From: Roseibium sediminicola
GTDB taxonomy: Bacteria; Pseudomonadota; Alphaproteobacteria; Rhizobiales; Stappiaceae
DNA: 64,000 bases
Assembly (NCBI RefSeq): GCF_023156505.1
Contig: NZ_JALNMJ010000005.1
Coordinates: 1-64,000, forward strand
Direction: 5' to 3'
The notes beneath the pieces were generated by a model. It did not search any database and had not been told where the DNA came from. It saw only the letters and a program-made list of their open reading frames with translations. Shown piece by piece: positions 18,613 to 27,965 of this stretch. The translations under genes were made by a program, and so were the position numbers. Numbering within the stretch: position 1 is the first letter of the stretch; each line of letters opens with the position of its first letter.

Positions 18613-18626
18613 GTCGACGGCCTCGC

Positions 18627-20189
18627 TTACTGAGGGGTGCCTGCCCGATACCCGCCGGTCATCCGGTCGAGCAGGGCGTTGATGTAAAATCCGTTGGCCA
18701 CATGAACCCTGAGGCCGGTTGCTGCCGGGTGATGGCTCCAGAGCGGAAAGAGGGTCTGTGCCAGGGCGACAAGCCCGAAGGAAAAGACGGCCAGAACGAT
18801 CAGCGCCCATTCCAGCGGTCCGGCGGTCGGAACGGCCGGCACTGCGTGCCCCCAAAGTGCGTGGGAGACGAGCTGGAAGAGGAAATAGGCCAGCGCGACC
18901 AGGACGGCGGAGACACCCGTGCGGCGGGTCAGCTCAGCCGGTGCGGCATCGGCGAAGCCCTGGGCGACGAGATAGGCGACGCCGAAGATCAGCATGGCGC
19001 CGATGGCGAGCGCCTGCGGCGTCTTGGGTCCGGCAACCAGGGTGAACACCAGCGAGACCACCGCATAGAGCAGGAGCGCCACCGCGAAGGACTTGGCGAC
19101 CGCGCCGAAGCCGGGAACGGCGATCAGACCCGGCCTGCGGATCCGGGCGACGGCCGCGACCGCGCCGCCCGAGGAAAGAAACGCATGGGCCTTGTAGAGC
19201 GAATGGGCGATGATGTGCAGAAGCGCGAGCGGCCAGAGGCCGAGGCCGCATTGCAGCAGCATGAAGCCCATCTGGGAAATCGTCGACCAGGCCAGGGCGG
19301 TCTTGACCGCGCTTTGGGTCAGCATCACCACGGCACCGAACAGGGCGGTCAACCCGCCAAGGGCGACGAGCGTTCCCATGGCGCCGGGGCTGGCCTGGAC
19401 GAGGTCGGCGGTACGGATCAAGAGGAAGCCGCCCGCGTTGATGATGCCGGCATGAAGCAGGGCGGAGACCGGTGTCGGCGCTTCCATGACCTCTGTCAGC
19501 CAGCCATGCAGAGGAAACGCGGCGGTTTTCAAAAGCGCAGCAAGCACGAGGAAGGCGACAGCCAGATGGGTCGTGAAGCTCAGGTCGGTTCCGGCCATGA
19601 TGGGCAGCCGCGCGATGTCGACTGTCCCGGTGCCAAGGAGAAACAGGACGGAACTCAGAAAAAGGGCCAGGTCGCCCGCATGCCAGACAAGCGTGAATTT
19701 CGTCGCGGCGCGCCGCGCGGCCGGCCGGTCGGCGTAAAAGAGGAGCAGCTTGCGCAAGCACAGGCCAATACCGGCAAAGGCCAGGACAAGAACCGGCAGG
19801 CTGCCCGCCTGGACCAGCACCAGAACCGCGGCCAGGGTTGTGAGCATCAGGCCCTGGAAATTCTTCTCGCCCGGATCGCCGGCGAGATAGGTGCGCGCGT
19901 AGCGCATCACGACCCAGCCGACAAAGGCAACCAGCACCGTCATCGTGACGCTGATCGCATCGAGACGCAGGATCAGCGCAAAGGTCCCGTCCAGCAGGGT
20001 GAGCTGGCCAGGTCCGGCCAGGATCAGCTGCGCGGTGCCTGCAACAGCCAGCAGCAGGGCGGCCAGCGAAAGCCGTTCGCCAAGCGGGCGGACGGCCAGT
20101 GGGCGAGTGCCTTGCCTCACATGCAAAAGAGCGGCGCCTGCCAGAAGCAGGAGAGGCGCAAGGGAGGGCAACAAGGCAAGGGACGACAT
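18627..20189 (-). CDS. dabB: DabB, proton-conducting membrane subunit (NuoL/MrpA-like)
   Basis: A 520-residue protein with about 14 membrane helices of the complex-I antiporter family. Landmarks include the HGWLTEVMEAPTPVSALLHAGIINAGGFLL region and the lysine-bearing SAVKTALAWSTISQMGFML stretch that line the proton path in NuoL/N. It pairs with DabA for cation-driven carbon accumulation. The ATG at 20189 gives the first helix SSLALLPSLAPLLLL. It is the first gene of the two-gene operon, divergent from a LysR gene 108 bases away. Confidence 0.92.
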   Translation of the reverse strand: MSSLALLPSLAPLLLLAGAALLHVRQGTRPLAVRPLGERLSLAALLLAVAGTAQLILAGPGQLTLLDGTFALILRLDAISVTMTVLVAFVGWVVMRYARTYLAGDPGEKNFQGLMLTTLAAVLVLVQAGSLPVLVLAFAGIGLCLRKLLLFYADRPAARRAATKFTLVWHAGDLALFLSSVLFLLGTGTVDIARLPIMAGTDLSFTTHLAVAFLVLAALLKTAAFPLHGWLTEVMEAPTPVSALLHAGIINAGGFLLIRTADLVQASPGAMGTLVALGGLTALFGAVVMLTQSAVKTALAWSTISQMGFMLLQCGLGLWPLALLHIIAHSLYKAHAFLSSGGAVAAVARIRRPGLIAVPGFGAVAKSFAVALLLYAVVSLVFTLVAGPKTPQALAIGAMLIFGVAYLVAQGFADAAPAELTRRTGVSAVLVALAYFLFQLVSHALWGHAVPAVPTAGPLEWALIVLAVFSFGLVALAQTLFPLWSHHPAATGLRVHVANGFYINALLDRMTGGYRAGTPQ

Positions 20190-20297
20190 GACTGAACTCC
20201 GGTCGGGTCTGGGATCGCCTCCGCATATACCGTCTGGTTTTCATTCAAAAAATTACATATTATCTGCAAAATCATTCTATTTTTTGGAAGTGTTGCC

Positions 20298-21179
20298 TTG
20301 CTCAACCTGCATCACCTTCGACTGTTCCGCGCGGTTGCCCGGGACGGCACCCTGACCGGAGCCGCGCGTGCCTTGAACCTGTCGCAATCGGCCCTGTCCT
20401 CGCAGATCAGGACGCTGGAGGCGGCGCTCGGGCACGATCTCTTCGAACGGCGCGGCCGCGGCCTGGTTCTGACCGAAGCCGGCCGGATCGCGCTCGATCA
20501 CGCCGAGGCGATCTTCAAGACGGCTGAGGATCTGACGGCCACCTTGAAAAATACCGGAACGGTCCGGCGAGCCCTGAGGGTCGGCGCGCTTGCGACGCTG
20601 TCACGCAACTTCCAGATCGGGTTGCTGGCGCCGCTGATCGGCCGGCCGGATGTCGAGGTGGTGCTGCGTTCCGGATCGCAGACCGATTTGCTGCGGGCGC
20701 TGGAGGCACTGTCGCTCGACATCGTTCTGACCAACCTGGTGCCGGCGCGCGACGCCGCCAGCCGGTACCTGATCCACAGCCTGGCGGAACAGCCCATCAG
20801 TCTGATCGGCGGAACGGACACCGGTCTGCAAGGAAGATCCGTCGCTGATCTTCTGGCTTCGGAGCCGCTGATCCTGCCGACGCCGGAATCGGCCCTGCGG
20901 GCGTCGTTCGACGCCCTGGTGGATTCGCTGAAAGTGGTGCCCCGGATTGCCGCGGAAGCCGATGACATGGCCATGCTGCGTCTGTTGGCCCGGGCCGGCG
21001 CGGGGCTCGCCGTGATCCCGCCGATCGTCGTGCGCGACGAGCTGGCGTCCGGCGCTCTTGTCGAACTGGCAAGACTTAAGGGTCTCACCGAAGGTTTTTT
21101 TGCCGTGACCCTGCAGCGGCGCTTTCCCAACCCGCTTGTGGCCGAACTTCTGGAGGCGTTCCGAATGGAGGACTTGTAG
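20298..21179 (+). CDS. LysR-family transcriptional regulator beside dabAB
   Basis: A 293-residue LysR protein. An N-terminal winged HTH (LHHLRLFRAVARDGTLTGAA through LSSQIRTLE, about 3-60) is followed by a substrate-binding domain (about 90-285). The start is a TTG at 20298, which gives the standard LTTR N-terminus; no ATG in frame is closer. Divergent orientation to dabBA, with a 108-base AT-rich gap, is the classic layout for a LysR activator of the adjacent operon, analogous to CbbR. The ligand is unknown. Confidence 0.85.
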   Translation: MLNLHHLRLFRAVARDGTLTGAARALNLSQSALSSQIRTLEAALGHDLFERRGRGLVLTEAGRIALDHAEAIFKTAEDLTATLKNTGTVRRALRVGALATLSRNFQIGLLAPLIGRPDVEVVLRSGSQTDLLRALEALSLDIVLTNLVPARDAASRYLIHSLAEQPISLIGGTDTGLQGRSVADLLASEPLILPTPESALRASFDALVDSLKVVPRIAAEADDMAMLRLLARAGAGLAVIPPIVVRDELASGALVELARLKGLTEGFFAVTLQRRFPNPLVAELLEAFRMEDL

Positions 21180-21271
21180 GGACAACCAACGCCAGGGGCT
21201 CGGAGCGAACCTCCAAGGCTATTGCGATCGCCCGCCGCCATGGACCATGGCGGCGGGCATTGGTGAGACGC

Positions 21272-22117
21272 TTAATCCAGCGTCACGGCTTCGATGCGAC
21301 CTTCCAGCATATGCGGCAGGTAGAGCACGCCCTTTGCGGTACCGATATCCGCAAGCCCGGCCGGTTCGGCCAGGATCTCGGTGACGTCTCCGCCTTCGGT
21401 GATCTCGAACGCCTTGCCGTTGATCCAGTCATTGAGGACGATCTTGCCGTTCAGGCGCACGATGCCGTCGATATTGCCGATGTCGCTGGCGACAACGGAG
21501 ATTGTTTTTGTGTCCGGGTCGATGCTGAGCAGGTTGCCCGGAGCTTCCGTGGTGAAATCCTCCTTCAGACCCTTGCCCCAGGAGCCGACCAGGAGACGGC
21601 CGTCGTCCCACAGGAGACCGTTCGGATGCGAGAGTTCCGGCGTTTCCAGCCACTTGTCAAACGTCCCGTCCGCATAGTGCCAGATCGTGTCGGTCATCAT
21701 GTCGGAGACAAAGACGTCTTTGCCGTTGGTGGTGACGTCATTGAGGAAGACGGCACCTTCGGCCGGCATTGAGGCCAGCAGTGCGCCTGTGGCGGCATCG
21801 ACGATCCGAAGTTGGGTCAGGTCGGCGGCGAAGATCTTGCCGTCCATCAGGGCGAGGCCCTTGGGAGCGTCCATGCCCGTTGCCCAACTGGCATCGATCA
21901 CCGTGCCGCCCGGCGACAGCAGCGCCAGATGGCCGTTGCCGTCAACCGCGTTCGGCGCGCCCTGCATCACACTGACGACAAGCCGGTCATGGGCGGCGTC
22001 ATACAGAACGGATTCGGGCATGTCGAAACCCTCGGTCGACCAGAGGGAGCCGGCCTGCGCCGAGGTTGCGGTGAGGCCGGCGACAAGGGCTGCAGCCAGG
22101 GAAGCGCGAATACGCAT
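21272..22117 (-). CDS. Exported SMP-30/gluconolactonase-like beta-propeller protein
   Basis: A 281-residue protein with a signal peptide (RIRASLAAALVAGLTATSAQA) and repeated propeller motifs: LSHPNGLLWDDGRLLVGSWG, VFLNDVTTNGKDVFVSDMM, IDGIVRLNGKIVLNDW. SMP-30-like proteins are lactonases or sugar-lactone binders, but the activity here is unknown. ATG 22117 is preferred because AAAGGATC lies at a good distance. It diverges from an XRE regulator, so the two may be linked. Confidence 0.75.
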   Translation of the reverse strand: MRIRASLAAALVAGLTATSAQAGSLWSTEGFDMPESVLYDAAHDRLVVSVMQGAPNAVDGNGHLALLSPGGTVIDASWATGMDAPKGLALMDGKIFAADLTQLRIVDAATGALLASMPAEGAVFLNDVTTNGKDVFVSDMMTDTIWHYADGTFDKWLETPELSHPNGLLWDDGRLLVGSWGKGLKEDFTTEAPGNLLSIDPDTKTISVVASDIGNIDGIVRLNGKIVLNDWINGKAFEITEGGDVTEILAEPAGLADIGTAKGVLYLPHMLEGRIEAVTLD

Positions 22118-22243
22118 CGAAGATCCTTTCAGGAAGCGTTGAAACTGGCTCCTCAATGCAGAAATCGAACCAGGCTTGCAATTAATGAAAAACTGGTATC
22201 AAAAAACGATACGAAACGGGATCGAGAAGGATCAAATCAGCCG

Positions 22244-22984
22244 ATGCGTGGCGATACGTTCAAAATTCTGCAGGGAGTCCTGAAGGCACGCGGCATGACC
22301 TACGCGGATCTGGCCGAGCGGATGGATGTCTCCGAGCCAACCGTGAAACGGATCTTTGCCGGCCACGACTGCAAGCTGAGCCGGCTTTTGGAGATCTGCG
22401 AGATTTTGGAGGTGCCGCTCGCCGATGTGCTGCACCGGGCGGAACGCACTGCGGAAGAGACCAGCCTGTTTCCAGTCGCGACCGAGGCCCGGCTCGCCGC
22501 GGATCCGTCGCTGTTTTACCTGTTCATCCTGCTGCGCGAGCCGATCCCGCAGCAGGAGATCGAACGGCGTTTCGCTCTCTCGAGCGAGGACATGTTCCGG
22601 CTCGGCCGAGCGCTGGAGGCGCTGGGCCTGGCGGAGGTGCATCCGGGCAACCGCATCCGCATCACCTGGACGGCTCCGGTGCGTTTCCGGCCGGACGGCC
22701 CGTTGATTCCGCTTCTGAAAGAGATCAACACCCGTTTCCTGGGCCAGGTGATCGAGGCAAGGGGCAGCAATCAGGGCGCCTTCTTCACACTCTCCCGGCG
22801 CATGCTGCCCGATACGGGTGCCTTTATCCTGCGGGAGATCGAAAGCTTGAAGGAAACCATCGCGGAGCTGGCCCGGCAGGATCAGATGGTCTCGCGCGAC
22901 GAGGACCTGACCACCTTCAAGCTGACCGGCGCCTTCGCGCCGGTCTCATTTCCGGATATTCTGACGATTGAATCAAAACCCTAG
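22244..22984 (+). CDS. XRE-family transcriptional regulator
   Basis: A 246-residue protein with an N-terminal HTH (MTYADLAERMDVSEPTVKRI, about 17-37) followed by ILEVPLADVLHRAE and a helical domain of unknown function. ATG 22244 is preceded by GAGAAGGATC; the frame extends upstream into the divergent gene but without family sequence. The intergenic region has a short dyad GTATC-N7-GATAC at 22196-22212 upstream of both genes, a possible autoregulatory site. Confidence 0.8.
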   Translation: MRGDTFKILQGVLKARGMTYADLAERMDVSEPTVKRIFAGHDCKLSRLLEICEILEVPLADVLHRAERTAEETSLFPVATEARLAADPSLFYLFILLREPIPQQEIERRFALSSEDMFRLGRALEALGLAEVHPGNRIRITWTAPVRFRPDGPLIPLLKEINTRFLGQVIEARGSNQGAFFTLSRRMLPDTGAFILREIESLKETIAELARQDQMVSRDEDLTTFKLTGAFAPVSFPDILTIESKP

Positions 22985-22987
22985 GGC

Positions 22988-24553
22988 TCACGTCCAGAAT
23001 TTCGGCGTCTGGCGGGTGGCATCCCAATAGCCCTTGGCGTGCTGCCACATGGCCTGGCACTGAGCCTCGTGCCAGCCGATCACAAAGCCGATCGCCTGGG
23101 TGGCTTCGATGGATTTCTTTTCCAGTGCACGGCATTTGTCCGGCAGGGTCTCGGCCATGGCGACGTCGTTGAGATAGCCGAAAATGTCCTGCAGTTTCTT
23201 CATGCGTTTCAGAAACGGCTTGACCGTGTCCGCAGGGTAGAGGCAGCCGAAGAATTCGATGCCATAGCGCATCTTCTTCATCGCCTTGCGCATGTCGTGG
23301 CGCTCCGGGATGCTCAGTTCCTCCAGCCGCTTGCCGTGGCCGAGCACCTTCTTCCACTGCTTGGCGAGTGCCTTGCCGGCATAGCTCTCGATCGGCTGGG
23401 CCAAAAGCGCCGTCTGGCCGAAATTCTCCGGATCGAGCCAGCCGCGGCCTTCGGTGTAGGCAGCCAAGTTCAGCAGGAATTCGTTGACCTCGGCCGATTT
23501 CAGATGATCGGTCAGCACTGTCCGTGTGTCCTGATCGCGCTGCGCGTTCAAATGCGCGAGCAGGGTGTCGAAGGAAAGGCTCGGCGGGGCCTTGTCGACC
23601 AGCGGCACAACGATCTCGTCCAGCAGTACGTCTAGGTCGCGCAGGGCGCCGGCTTCATTCGCAATGGTGCGGGCCGTTGCGTCGAGCGGCGCCATGCTCG
23701 CCGGATTGATCACAGGCCTGAACAGGCGGAAGGCGCTGCGCAACCGGCGCAGGCCGACCCGGAGCTGATGCGGGCCTTCCGGATCCTCGGAGGCGAGCAC
23801 CGCCAGCCGGTTTTCCGAAATCTGGGTCAGGCAGGACCGCAGGACGTCGCGAAAGGCGAGCTCGGTGCTGAGGCCGGCGGAAAAACGGATGTCATCGGCG
23901 AAATAGGGCGCGCGTTCTTCCGGCGCCTGACCTTCGGCAAAGCGGTAACCGCGCTCGGCTTTGGAATAGGGCGAGAACCGGAAAGGCGTGTCGCCGAGCA
24001 GGGCCTTGGCCGCCTCGTAGAGAGCAAGGCTCGGACCGGCTTTCAGCTCCATTTCCAGTTCGACCAGCGGCTGCGTGCCAGCGCCGGCCAGAATGTTGCC
24101 GGTGTCGAACGCAAGCTCGATATCGGCGCCGTCGCTTTCGCGGGTCAGTTGCCGCGTGGTGCGTTTCATCACCGTCTCGAAACATTCCGACAGAGGTGCG
24201 TCGCCGATAGCTTCGGCCAGTTTGTCGCGCACCGCAGGGTCCTCGATGACGGAAAAATCGAGCGCCCGGCCCTGGACGGGATGCTCCGCTTCCACTGGCG
24301 AAGACAGGCCGCCCATGACGCCGGTGCCGAGCTTCGCGGTCTGCACCCAGCTGCGGCCGACTTTGCGCACGCGCAGGGAAATCTTCGCCTTGCGCAAGGT
24401 CTGGTCCGGCGTGTCGAAATAGATCGACTGCAGGGTCTTGGTGACCGACCGGCTGGCGGTGAAGCCGGCAATGGTGCCGGCACGCTTGATGGCGTCCTGG
24501 GCGGTCGGGTCCAGTTCGAGCTTGAGCTCGATTTCTCGTCCTGATTTGCTCAT
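22988..24553 (-). CDS. CYTH-CHAD protein (inorganic triphosphatase-like)
   Basis: A 521-residue two-domain protein. The CYTH domain (about 1-200) has the signature EIELKLE near residue 7, and the CHAD domain (about 225-510) has histidine-rich helices (ASEDPEGPHQLRVGLRRLR). Such fusions (YgiF/XcpA-like) act on tripolyphosphate or bind polyphosphate. The stop lies only 4 bases past the XRE gene end, so the two are convergent with almost no spacer. A cytosolic role is likely. Confidence 0.88.
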   Translation of the reverse strand: MSKSGREIELKLELDPTAQDAIKRAGTIAGFTASRSVTKTLQSIYFDTPDQTLRKAKISLRVRKVGRSWVQTAKLGTGVMGGLSSPVEAEHPVQGRALDFSVIEDPAVRDKLAEAIGDAPLSECFETVMKRTTRQLTRESDGADIELAFDTGNILAGAGTQPLVELEMELKAGPSLALYEAAKALLGDTPFRFSPYSKAERGYRFAEGQAPEERAPYFADDIRFSAGLSTELAFRDVLRSCLTQISENRLAVLASEDPEGPHQLRVGLRRLRSAFRLFRPVINPASMAPLDATARTIANEAGALRDLDVLLDEIVVPLVDKAPPSLSFDTLLAHLNAQRDQDTRTVLTDHLKSAEVNEFLLNLAAYTEGRGWLDPENFGQTALLAQPIESYAGKALAKQWKKVLGHGKRLEELSIPERHDMRKAMKKMRYGIEFFGCLYPADTVKPFLKRMKKLQDIFGYLNDVAMAETLPDKCRALEKKSIEATQAIGFVIGWHEAQCQAMWQHAKGYWDATRQTPKFWT

Positions 24554-24668
24554 CCGGAATTTCTAGCCAAGCCAAATCGGCTTGTCCAGAAAACGCGCAC
24601 AATTTGCGCCTTTGTTCGCCGACTAAGCAATTTCATCGGCGTGCGAAAGTGCATGGCCCGGTTTGGGC

Positions 24669-25160
24669 TCAGCCCGTGACCTTCTGAGCGAGGCCCTTCA
24701 AACGTTCGATGATCCGGGACTGGTAATGCAGGTACCAGGGCACCGGTTTCTGGTTGAAGGCCAGCTTGCGGATATAGACCGGGATCTCCCAGACGGCGGA
24801 AGTGCCGGCCGGAAAGAACAGTGACGTCCCGGGTTTGCCCTGATAGACATTGCCATTGTCGTCGGTGATGGTGACCTCGCCCTCGAGGAACATCACTGTT
24901 TCGTCCCAGCCGTAATGCCAACGGAACTTGCCGGCCGTGCAGGACCAGTGACAGGCATCGCCCCAGCCGAACTTGTGACCGGACAGCTGCTTGCACATGG
25001 CCTGGGGAGTGCCTTCCAGGACCCATTCGGGGCGGATCGGTGCCGGTTCCAGCTGGGATTTCTCGACCTGATCGATGACAAAGAGCGGTCCTTGCCCGCC
25101 ATCTGCCCGAGCGGCCGGTTTGGCCTGTTTCACCTGTGCGGACGTGTCTGTCAGTGACAT
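24669..25160 (-). CDS. Cupin-domain protein (DUF861 type)
   Basis: A 163-residue protein with one cupin fold: WHYGWDETVMFLEGEVTI and TDDNGNVYQGKPGTSLFFPAGTSAVWEI in two fragments. It is related in type to the cupin at 15815. Metal-binding residues are only partly conserved, and no substrate is suggested by neighbours. The ATG at 25160 is the first with the typical N-terminus MSLTDTSAQV. Confidence 0.72.
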   Translation of the reverse strand: MSLTDTSAQVKQAKPAARADGGQGPLFVIDQVEKSQLEPAPIRPEWVLEGTPQAMCKQLSGHKFGWGDACHWSCTAGKFRWHYGWDETVMFLEGEVTITDDNGNVYQGKPGTSLFFPAGTSAVWEIPVYIRKLAFNQKPVPWYLHYQSRIIERLKGLAQKVTG

Positions 25161-25426
25161 GAAGAGTCTCCCCGATTTCTACCTGCCTTGGTCATGGCGG
25201 CGCAGGACTTGCAAAGCTCTTAAATCTAGGCGGGTTTCGGCTGGATCCGGCCAGAATGCGCAGGGTTTTACCGTCTAGGGTTAAGGGAAGCTGAATTTGG
25301 TTTTGCAGTTTTTAGACGTCACGCCGACGCGGGGCTGCGTGCGAATGCCGGGCTGTGCGGATCGCCCGTCTCTATCCGCTTGCATCGGACAAGGCCCCGT
25401 GATAGGCACCCTCTCCGGTGTCAGTT

Positions 25427-25511
25427 GCCCCTCTGGCGGAACTGGTAGACGCGCGGGATTCAAAATCCCGTTCCTTCGGGAGTGCCGGTTCGATTCCGGC
25501 GGGGGGCACCA
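25427..25511 (+). tRNA. tRNA-Leu (CAA)
   Basis: An 85-base cloverleaf. GCCCCTC at 25427 pairs with the 3' GGGGGGC. The anticodon arm CGGGA-TTCAAAA-TCCCG gives anticodon CAA. A leucine-type long variable arm (GTTCCTTCGGGAGT) follows, then GGTTCGATTCC as T loop. CCA is encoded at 25509-25511. Confidence 0.95.
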
Positions 25512-25677
25512 CTTTCGTTTGAGCTACCGCCCTTCGGGCTGCTTGAGCGCCAGACAGGCTGGAGTTTTGCCTCTTACCTGCATCTTCCGCACAAATTCCA
25601 ATGTGACTGTCGGGCATTGCAGGCCGTTCGGCCCGCCATCTTTGCATGGGTGGCCTCAAGCCGCGTGATGCGTCCGT

Positions 25678-26358
25678 CTATTTGAACGTCACCGTATCAA
25701 AAGCCAGCGAGGCGCTGGTCTCGAAAATGTCCTCCACCTTCTTGATCCTGCCCTGGCGCGGGTGGCCGACGGCGATGCCGATGATGCCGTCCCGCGTGTC
25801 CGGTCTTGCCAGGGCGACAAGGCGGACAAGCAGCTGGTCGCCGTCCGCATTCACAAAATTGCCGACAATCTCGGCCGCCGGCAGATCGCCGATCATAACC
25901 TTGCGTCGGACATTCAGCCGCGTGGTGTCGGGGTTGGTGCCGAGCTTCTTCAAGAGCTCAACGGCGAAATAGTCGCCGACCTCGAGCCGTTTTTGCGGAT
26001 CGTCGGTTTTCAGAGTGAAGGTGACTATCTGGAGCGAGGAAAAAATGCGCTTTTCGGCGTCGTCGGTGGTGAAATAGATCTTGATCGGACCACCTCCGGA
26101 GGGCCTCGCCTGGGCAAGAATTTGCTGGGCCTCGCGGCGCGGTGCGGCGAGGGTGAAGGCGGCGGGCACGGGAACACCGTGCTTTTGGCCAAAATCCGCG
26201 TCGACCGTATAGATGGTCGAGAACTTGATGCCGCGGGCCTCGAACGGGGTCACCTTGATCGATCCTCCGGCCTCGATTTCCTGAGCGCGGGCTGCCTGGG
26301 GTGCTGCCGCGATCAGGGTCAGTGCCGTGACCGCAATTGCCAGACTGGTGGTGCTCAT
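25678..26358 (-). CDS. Exported protein of unknown function
   Basis: A 226-residue protein with a signal peptide (MSTTSLAIAVTALTLIAAAP, cleavage near ARAQE). The mature part is beta-rich with FSTIYTVDADFGQK and ends FETSASLAFDTVTFK. No catalytic motif is recognised. The ATG at 26358 is preceded by GGGAGGGAAAG, and the longer frame to 26568 is not supported. It lies downstream of the tRNA-Leu on the opposite strand. Confidence 0.7.
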   Translation of the reverse strand: MSTTSLAIAVTALTLIAAAPQAARAQEIEAGGSIKVTPFEARGIKFSTIYTVDADFGQKHGVPVPAAFTLAAPRREAQQILAQARPSGGGPIKIYFTTDDAEKRIFSSLQIVTFTLKTDDPQKRLEVGDYFAVELLKKLGTNPDTTRLNVRRKVMIGDLPAAEIVGNFVNADGDQLLVRLVALARPDTRDGIIGIAVGHPRQGRIKKVEDIFETSASLAFDTVTFK

Positions 26359-26566
26359 CTTTCCCTCCCGTTGTGTGCCCACGACAGGCGCAAGGAGGAT
26401 GGTAACAGATGCTGCCGGAAAATCTGCCCTGGGGGAATGCGGGCCTGAGGTCGGGTGACCCGCCCCGGCCGGAGCTGGCGCGTTCTTGGCGCTCCCGTTC
26501 ACTTTACCGGCATGTCGCCGAATTCCACGGATGACTTTTTGCGGCGCAGCGGCTATGGGATGCGCC

Positions 26567-27145
26567 ATGTTGAGACGCCTCTACGACTGGACCCTGTCCC
26601 TTGCCGCCGGACCGCGCGCGCCTGCCGCGCTGGGCACCGTTTCCTTTGTCGAAAGCTCGGTCTTTCCGATCCCGCCCGACATTCTGCTGATCCCGATGGT
26701 GATCGCACGGCGTGACAAGGCCTGGTGGTATGCGTTTTTGTGCACGCTGACCTCTGTCGCCGGCGGCATTCTGGGCTATCTGATCGGCATGTTCCTGTTC
26801 GAGCAGGTGGCTGTGCCGATCCTGACCTTTTACGGCAAGATGGCGTTCGTCGAAGAGTTCAAGGCGATTTTTCACGAATATGGCTGGTGGTTTGTGTTCA
26901 TCGCCGGCCTGACGCCGTTTCCCTATAAGGTGATCACCATTGCCTCGGGCGCGCTTGGTCTCAGTCTGCCGGTGTTCATCATGGCAAGTGTCATTTCGCG
27001 CGGCATTCGCTTCTGCGTGGTCTCCGGACTGCTCTACTTCTTCGGGCCGCCGATCAAGGATTTCATCGAGAAGCGGCTTGGTCTCATGTTCACCCTATTT
27101 GTGGTGTTGCTGGTCGGCGGTTTTGTTCTTTTGAAATATCTTTGA
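26567..27145 (+). CDS. DedA/YqaA-family membrane protein
   Basis: A 192-residue protein with several membrane helices. The DedA-like core includes FPIPPDILLIPMVIA and ALGTVSFVESSVFP, with Pro/Gly-rich re-entrant segments (AGLTPFPYKVITIASG). DedA proteins act as lipid flippases/scramblases. Either ATG 26555 or 26567 is possible; 26567 gives MLRRLYDW. The next gene, dsbB, begins 14 bases after the stop, so the two are likely co-transcribed. Confidence 0.85.
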   Translation: MLRRLYDWTLSLAAGPRAPAALGTVSFVESSVFPIPPDILLIPMVIARRDKAWWYAFLCTLTSVAGGILGYLIGMFLFEQVAVPILTFYGKMAFVEEFKAIFHEYGWWFVFIAGLTPFPYKVITIASGALGLSLPVFIMASVISRGIRFCVVSGLLYFFGPPIKDFIEKRLGLMFTLFVVLLVGGFVLLKYL

Positions 27146-27159
27146 GAAGTGAGGATTTG

Positions 27160-27684
27160 ATGTCTCCTGATCGCATGGCGAAGAGCGCAACGGGTCTGGC
27201 GCTGGTGGGTGGACTGGCGGTGATCGCAACCGCCTGGGGGTTCCAGCTGATCGGCGGTTACACGCCGTGTGAGCTGTGCCTGGAACAGCGGGTGCCGTAT
27301 TATGTCGGCCTGCCGCTGACCGCGCTGGCGCTGATCCTCATGACAATGAGCCGAAGCGGACTGGCACTGCTTGTGCTTTTGGCCGTTGCGGCCGTCTTTG
27401 CCTATGGCTCGGGCCTTGGCGTCTATCAGGCCGGCGCCGAATGGGACTTCTGGCAGGGACCGACCGATTGCGGCGGCGGCGGCGGCGCACCGACCTCGGC
27501 GGCGAACATGCTGCAGGCCCTGCAATCGACTCGCCTGGTCAGCTGCACCGAAGCCAGCTGGCGCATGTTCGGCCTGTCCTTTGCCGGCTGGAACGCCGTT
27601 GCCTCCGCCGGGCTGGCCGGTTTGGCGCTGATCGCCGCGCTCCAGTTGAAACAGGGCAACAAACAGGTCACTGTCGAAGCATGA
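27160..27684 (+). CDS. dsbB: DsbB, disulfide bond formation protein
   Basis: A 174-residue, four-helix membrane protein that re-oxidises DsbA and passes electrons to quinone. It has the first periplasmic cysteine pair C37-x-x-C40 (CELC) and the second pair C104 and C129 (TDCG, VSC). A glycine-rich insert GGGGGA follows C104. ATG 27160 is chosen over the TTG at 27142 because GTGAGGAT lies upstream. The stop overlaps the next small gene (ATGA). Confidence 0.93.
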   Translation: MSPDRMAKSATGLALVGGLAVIATAWGFQLIGGYTPCELCLEQRVPYYVGLPLTALALILMTMSRSGLALLVLLAVAAVFAYGSGLGVYQAGAEWDFWQGPTDCGGGGGAPTSAANMLQALQSTRLVSCTEASWRMFGLSFAGWNAVASAGLAGLALIAALQLKQGNKQVTVEA

Positions 27685-27935
27685 GCAAACCGGACCATCC
27701 CAAGGAGAAGCAGCGGCAGGACGCCCTTCACGCGCTTAGCCGCGTGGAGGCGGAAAGCGAAACTGTTGTCGGTTCCACTTTCGTGCGCATGGCCGACCGG
27801 GCCAAGAACCACATGGCCGCTGCCGACAAGGATGAAGACGACAAAATCGAGGTCTGGGGCACAAGGATCGGCCGTGGCCTTGGCGCTGTTTTCGCCGTTG
27901 GACTAGTGATTTACCTCGTCGTCACCTACCTGTAG
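27681..27935 (+). CDS. Small single-pass membrane protein
   Basis: 84 residues: a charged cytoplasmic N-terminal part (about 1-60) and one C-terminal membrane helix (GLGAVFAVGLVIYLVVTYL). It overlaps dsbB by 4 bases and is probably co-translated. No family recognised; the role may be linked to the dsbB product. Confidence 0.6.
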   Translation: MSKPDHPKEKQRQDALHALSRVEAESETVVGSTFVRMADRAKNHMAAADKDEDDKIEVWGTRIGRGLGAVFAVGLVIYLVVTYL

Positions 27936-27965
27936 GCTCAGGGTATCAAGCAAAAGGGAAACAGG

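Noticed and set aside
18702..20195. 497-codon plus-strand ORF opposite dabB
   Set aside because: Shadow of the dabB frame; low-complexity Gln/Gly/Arg content and no motif.
22196..22212. GTATC-N7-GATAC dyad as a firm XRE operator
   Set aside because: Only five bases per arm, easily found by chance; noted in the XRE entry but not listed as a feature.
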